Shown piece by piece: positions 5,891 to 6,099 of a stretch of DNA of 6,099 nt. The first letter of the stretch is position 1. Every line of letters starts with the position of its first letter. The notes under the pieces were generated by a model. It was not told where the DNA came from. It saw only the letters and a program-made list of their open reading frames with translations, and ran no database searches. Source of the DNA: Bacteroidota bacterium (lineage in GTDB: Bacteria > Bacteroidota > Ignavibacteria > UBA10030 > UBA8401); NCBI GenBank assembly GCA_025355705.1, contig JANXZD010000391.1:1-6099 (forward strand), written 5' to 3'. Made by a program: the position numbers and the translations under genes.

Positions 5891-6099
5891 GCCGGCGCGA
5901 CCATCCGACGGGCCGTCCGTGGTAAATAGGCCCCCAGATGGAAGTTCGCGCAGGGCAGGTACTCGCAGGTAAATACCGCGTGGAGCGGGTGCTCGGCGTG
6001 GGGGGCATGGGCGTCGTGGTGGCGGCTCACCACGTGCATTTAGACGAGCGGGTGGCGATCAAATTCATGCACCAGGAGGCGCTGGCGAATCCGGACGCG
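5885..6099. other. GC-rich segment of different origin from the rest of the window
   Basis: This 215-base end segment is about two-thirds G+C by hand count of its lines, while the preceding 5.9 kb is clearly AT-rich. It contains a 53-base leader (5885-5937) in which I see no clear promoter or hairpin, then the start of a Ser/Thr kinase gene. Its codon use and protein style resemble high-GC Myxococcota, which is an inference from the kinase type. Confidence 0.7.
5938..6099 (+). CDS. Ser/Thr protein kinase, N-terminal fragment (3'-partial)
   Basis: These are the first 54 residues of a eukaryote-like (Hanks-type, PknB-like) serine/threonine kinase; the gene runs off the right edge. After a short leader, [20 protein letters not shown] contains the glycine-rich ATP-binding loop (G-V-G-G-M-G-V-V, residues 20-27). 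The VAIK motif follows with its ATP-anchoring lysine at residue 42. The GGMG loop and the wording around VAIK are typical of the large kinase families in myxobacteria. An in-frame TAA at 5923-5925 and the absence of other ATG codons between it and 5938 support the ATG at 5938. A weak AGG lies 7 bases before it. It is the only gene in the GC-rich segment and has no functional link to the glycan genes. The catalytic loop and any C-terminal sensor domain lie outside the window. Confidence 0.85.
   Translation, partial: MEVRAGQVLAGKYRVERVLGVGGMGVVVAAHHVHLDERVAIKFMHQEALANPDA

Noticed and set aside
5885..5944. Extending the reverse GT9 gene upstream through the open frame in the GC-rich part
   Set aside because: The frame stays open only because GC-rich DNA has few stops; the residues (such as SDGRAGAL) do not match the GT9 N-terminus, and the codon use changes completely.
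5882..6099. The Ser/Thr kinase as a natural regulator of the glycan cluster
   Set aside because: The base composition and protein style belong to a different lineage and the neighbouring gene is cut at the boundary, so adjacency is more likely an artefact than a regulatory link.

Overview
The window has two unequal parts. Positions 1 to about 5885 are AT-rich and read as part of a cell-surface polysaccharide or lipopolysaccharide gene cluster from a Gram-negative-type bacterium. The protein style (lysine/isoleucine-rich GT9 and GT4 enzymes, a secreted thioredoxin-fold protein, ATGA-coupled genes) suggests the Ignavibacteria/Bacteroidota/Chlorobi side of the tree. That placement is an impression from the proteins, not a search result. 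Positions from about 5885 to the end are GC-rich (42 of 60 bases are G or C in 5881-5940, against 19 of 60 in 5821-5880). They encode the start of a Ser/Thr protein kinase of the kind abundant in myxobacteria.

Forward block (1-3690): a NodB-type polysaccharide deacetylase, probably 5'-partial, then a GT4 glycosyltransferase, then a GT9 (heptosyltransferase-type) glycosyltransferase. These three are joined by two 4-bp ATGA stop/start overlaps and so look translationally coupled. After a 66-bp gap with a small hairpin comes a gene for an exported thioredoxin-fold protein with a CSWC active site. The block ends at a nested palindrome (3713-3759) that sits between converging genes and looks like a two-way terminator.

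Reverse block (5884-3760): two GT9 glycosyltransferases one base apart. The upstream one has lost about its first 19 residues, including the expected GD motif, exactly where the base composition changes. The downstream one has an extra cysteine-rich N-terminus and has Ala where the family has its conserved, probably catalytic, Asp. Both share a C-terminal cysteine cluster with identical spacing (C-x2-C-x4-C-x5-C).

Together the genes would build and trim a surface glycan: GT4 and GT9 enzymes add sugars from activated donors at the inner membrane, and the deacetylase removes acyl groups. The simplest reading of the right end is that two unrelated genomes are joined at about 5885, probably a chimeric contig. 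I see no convincing new multi-gene system. The most interesting biology is the atypical GT9 at 3760-4932 and the paired palindromes.
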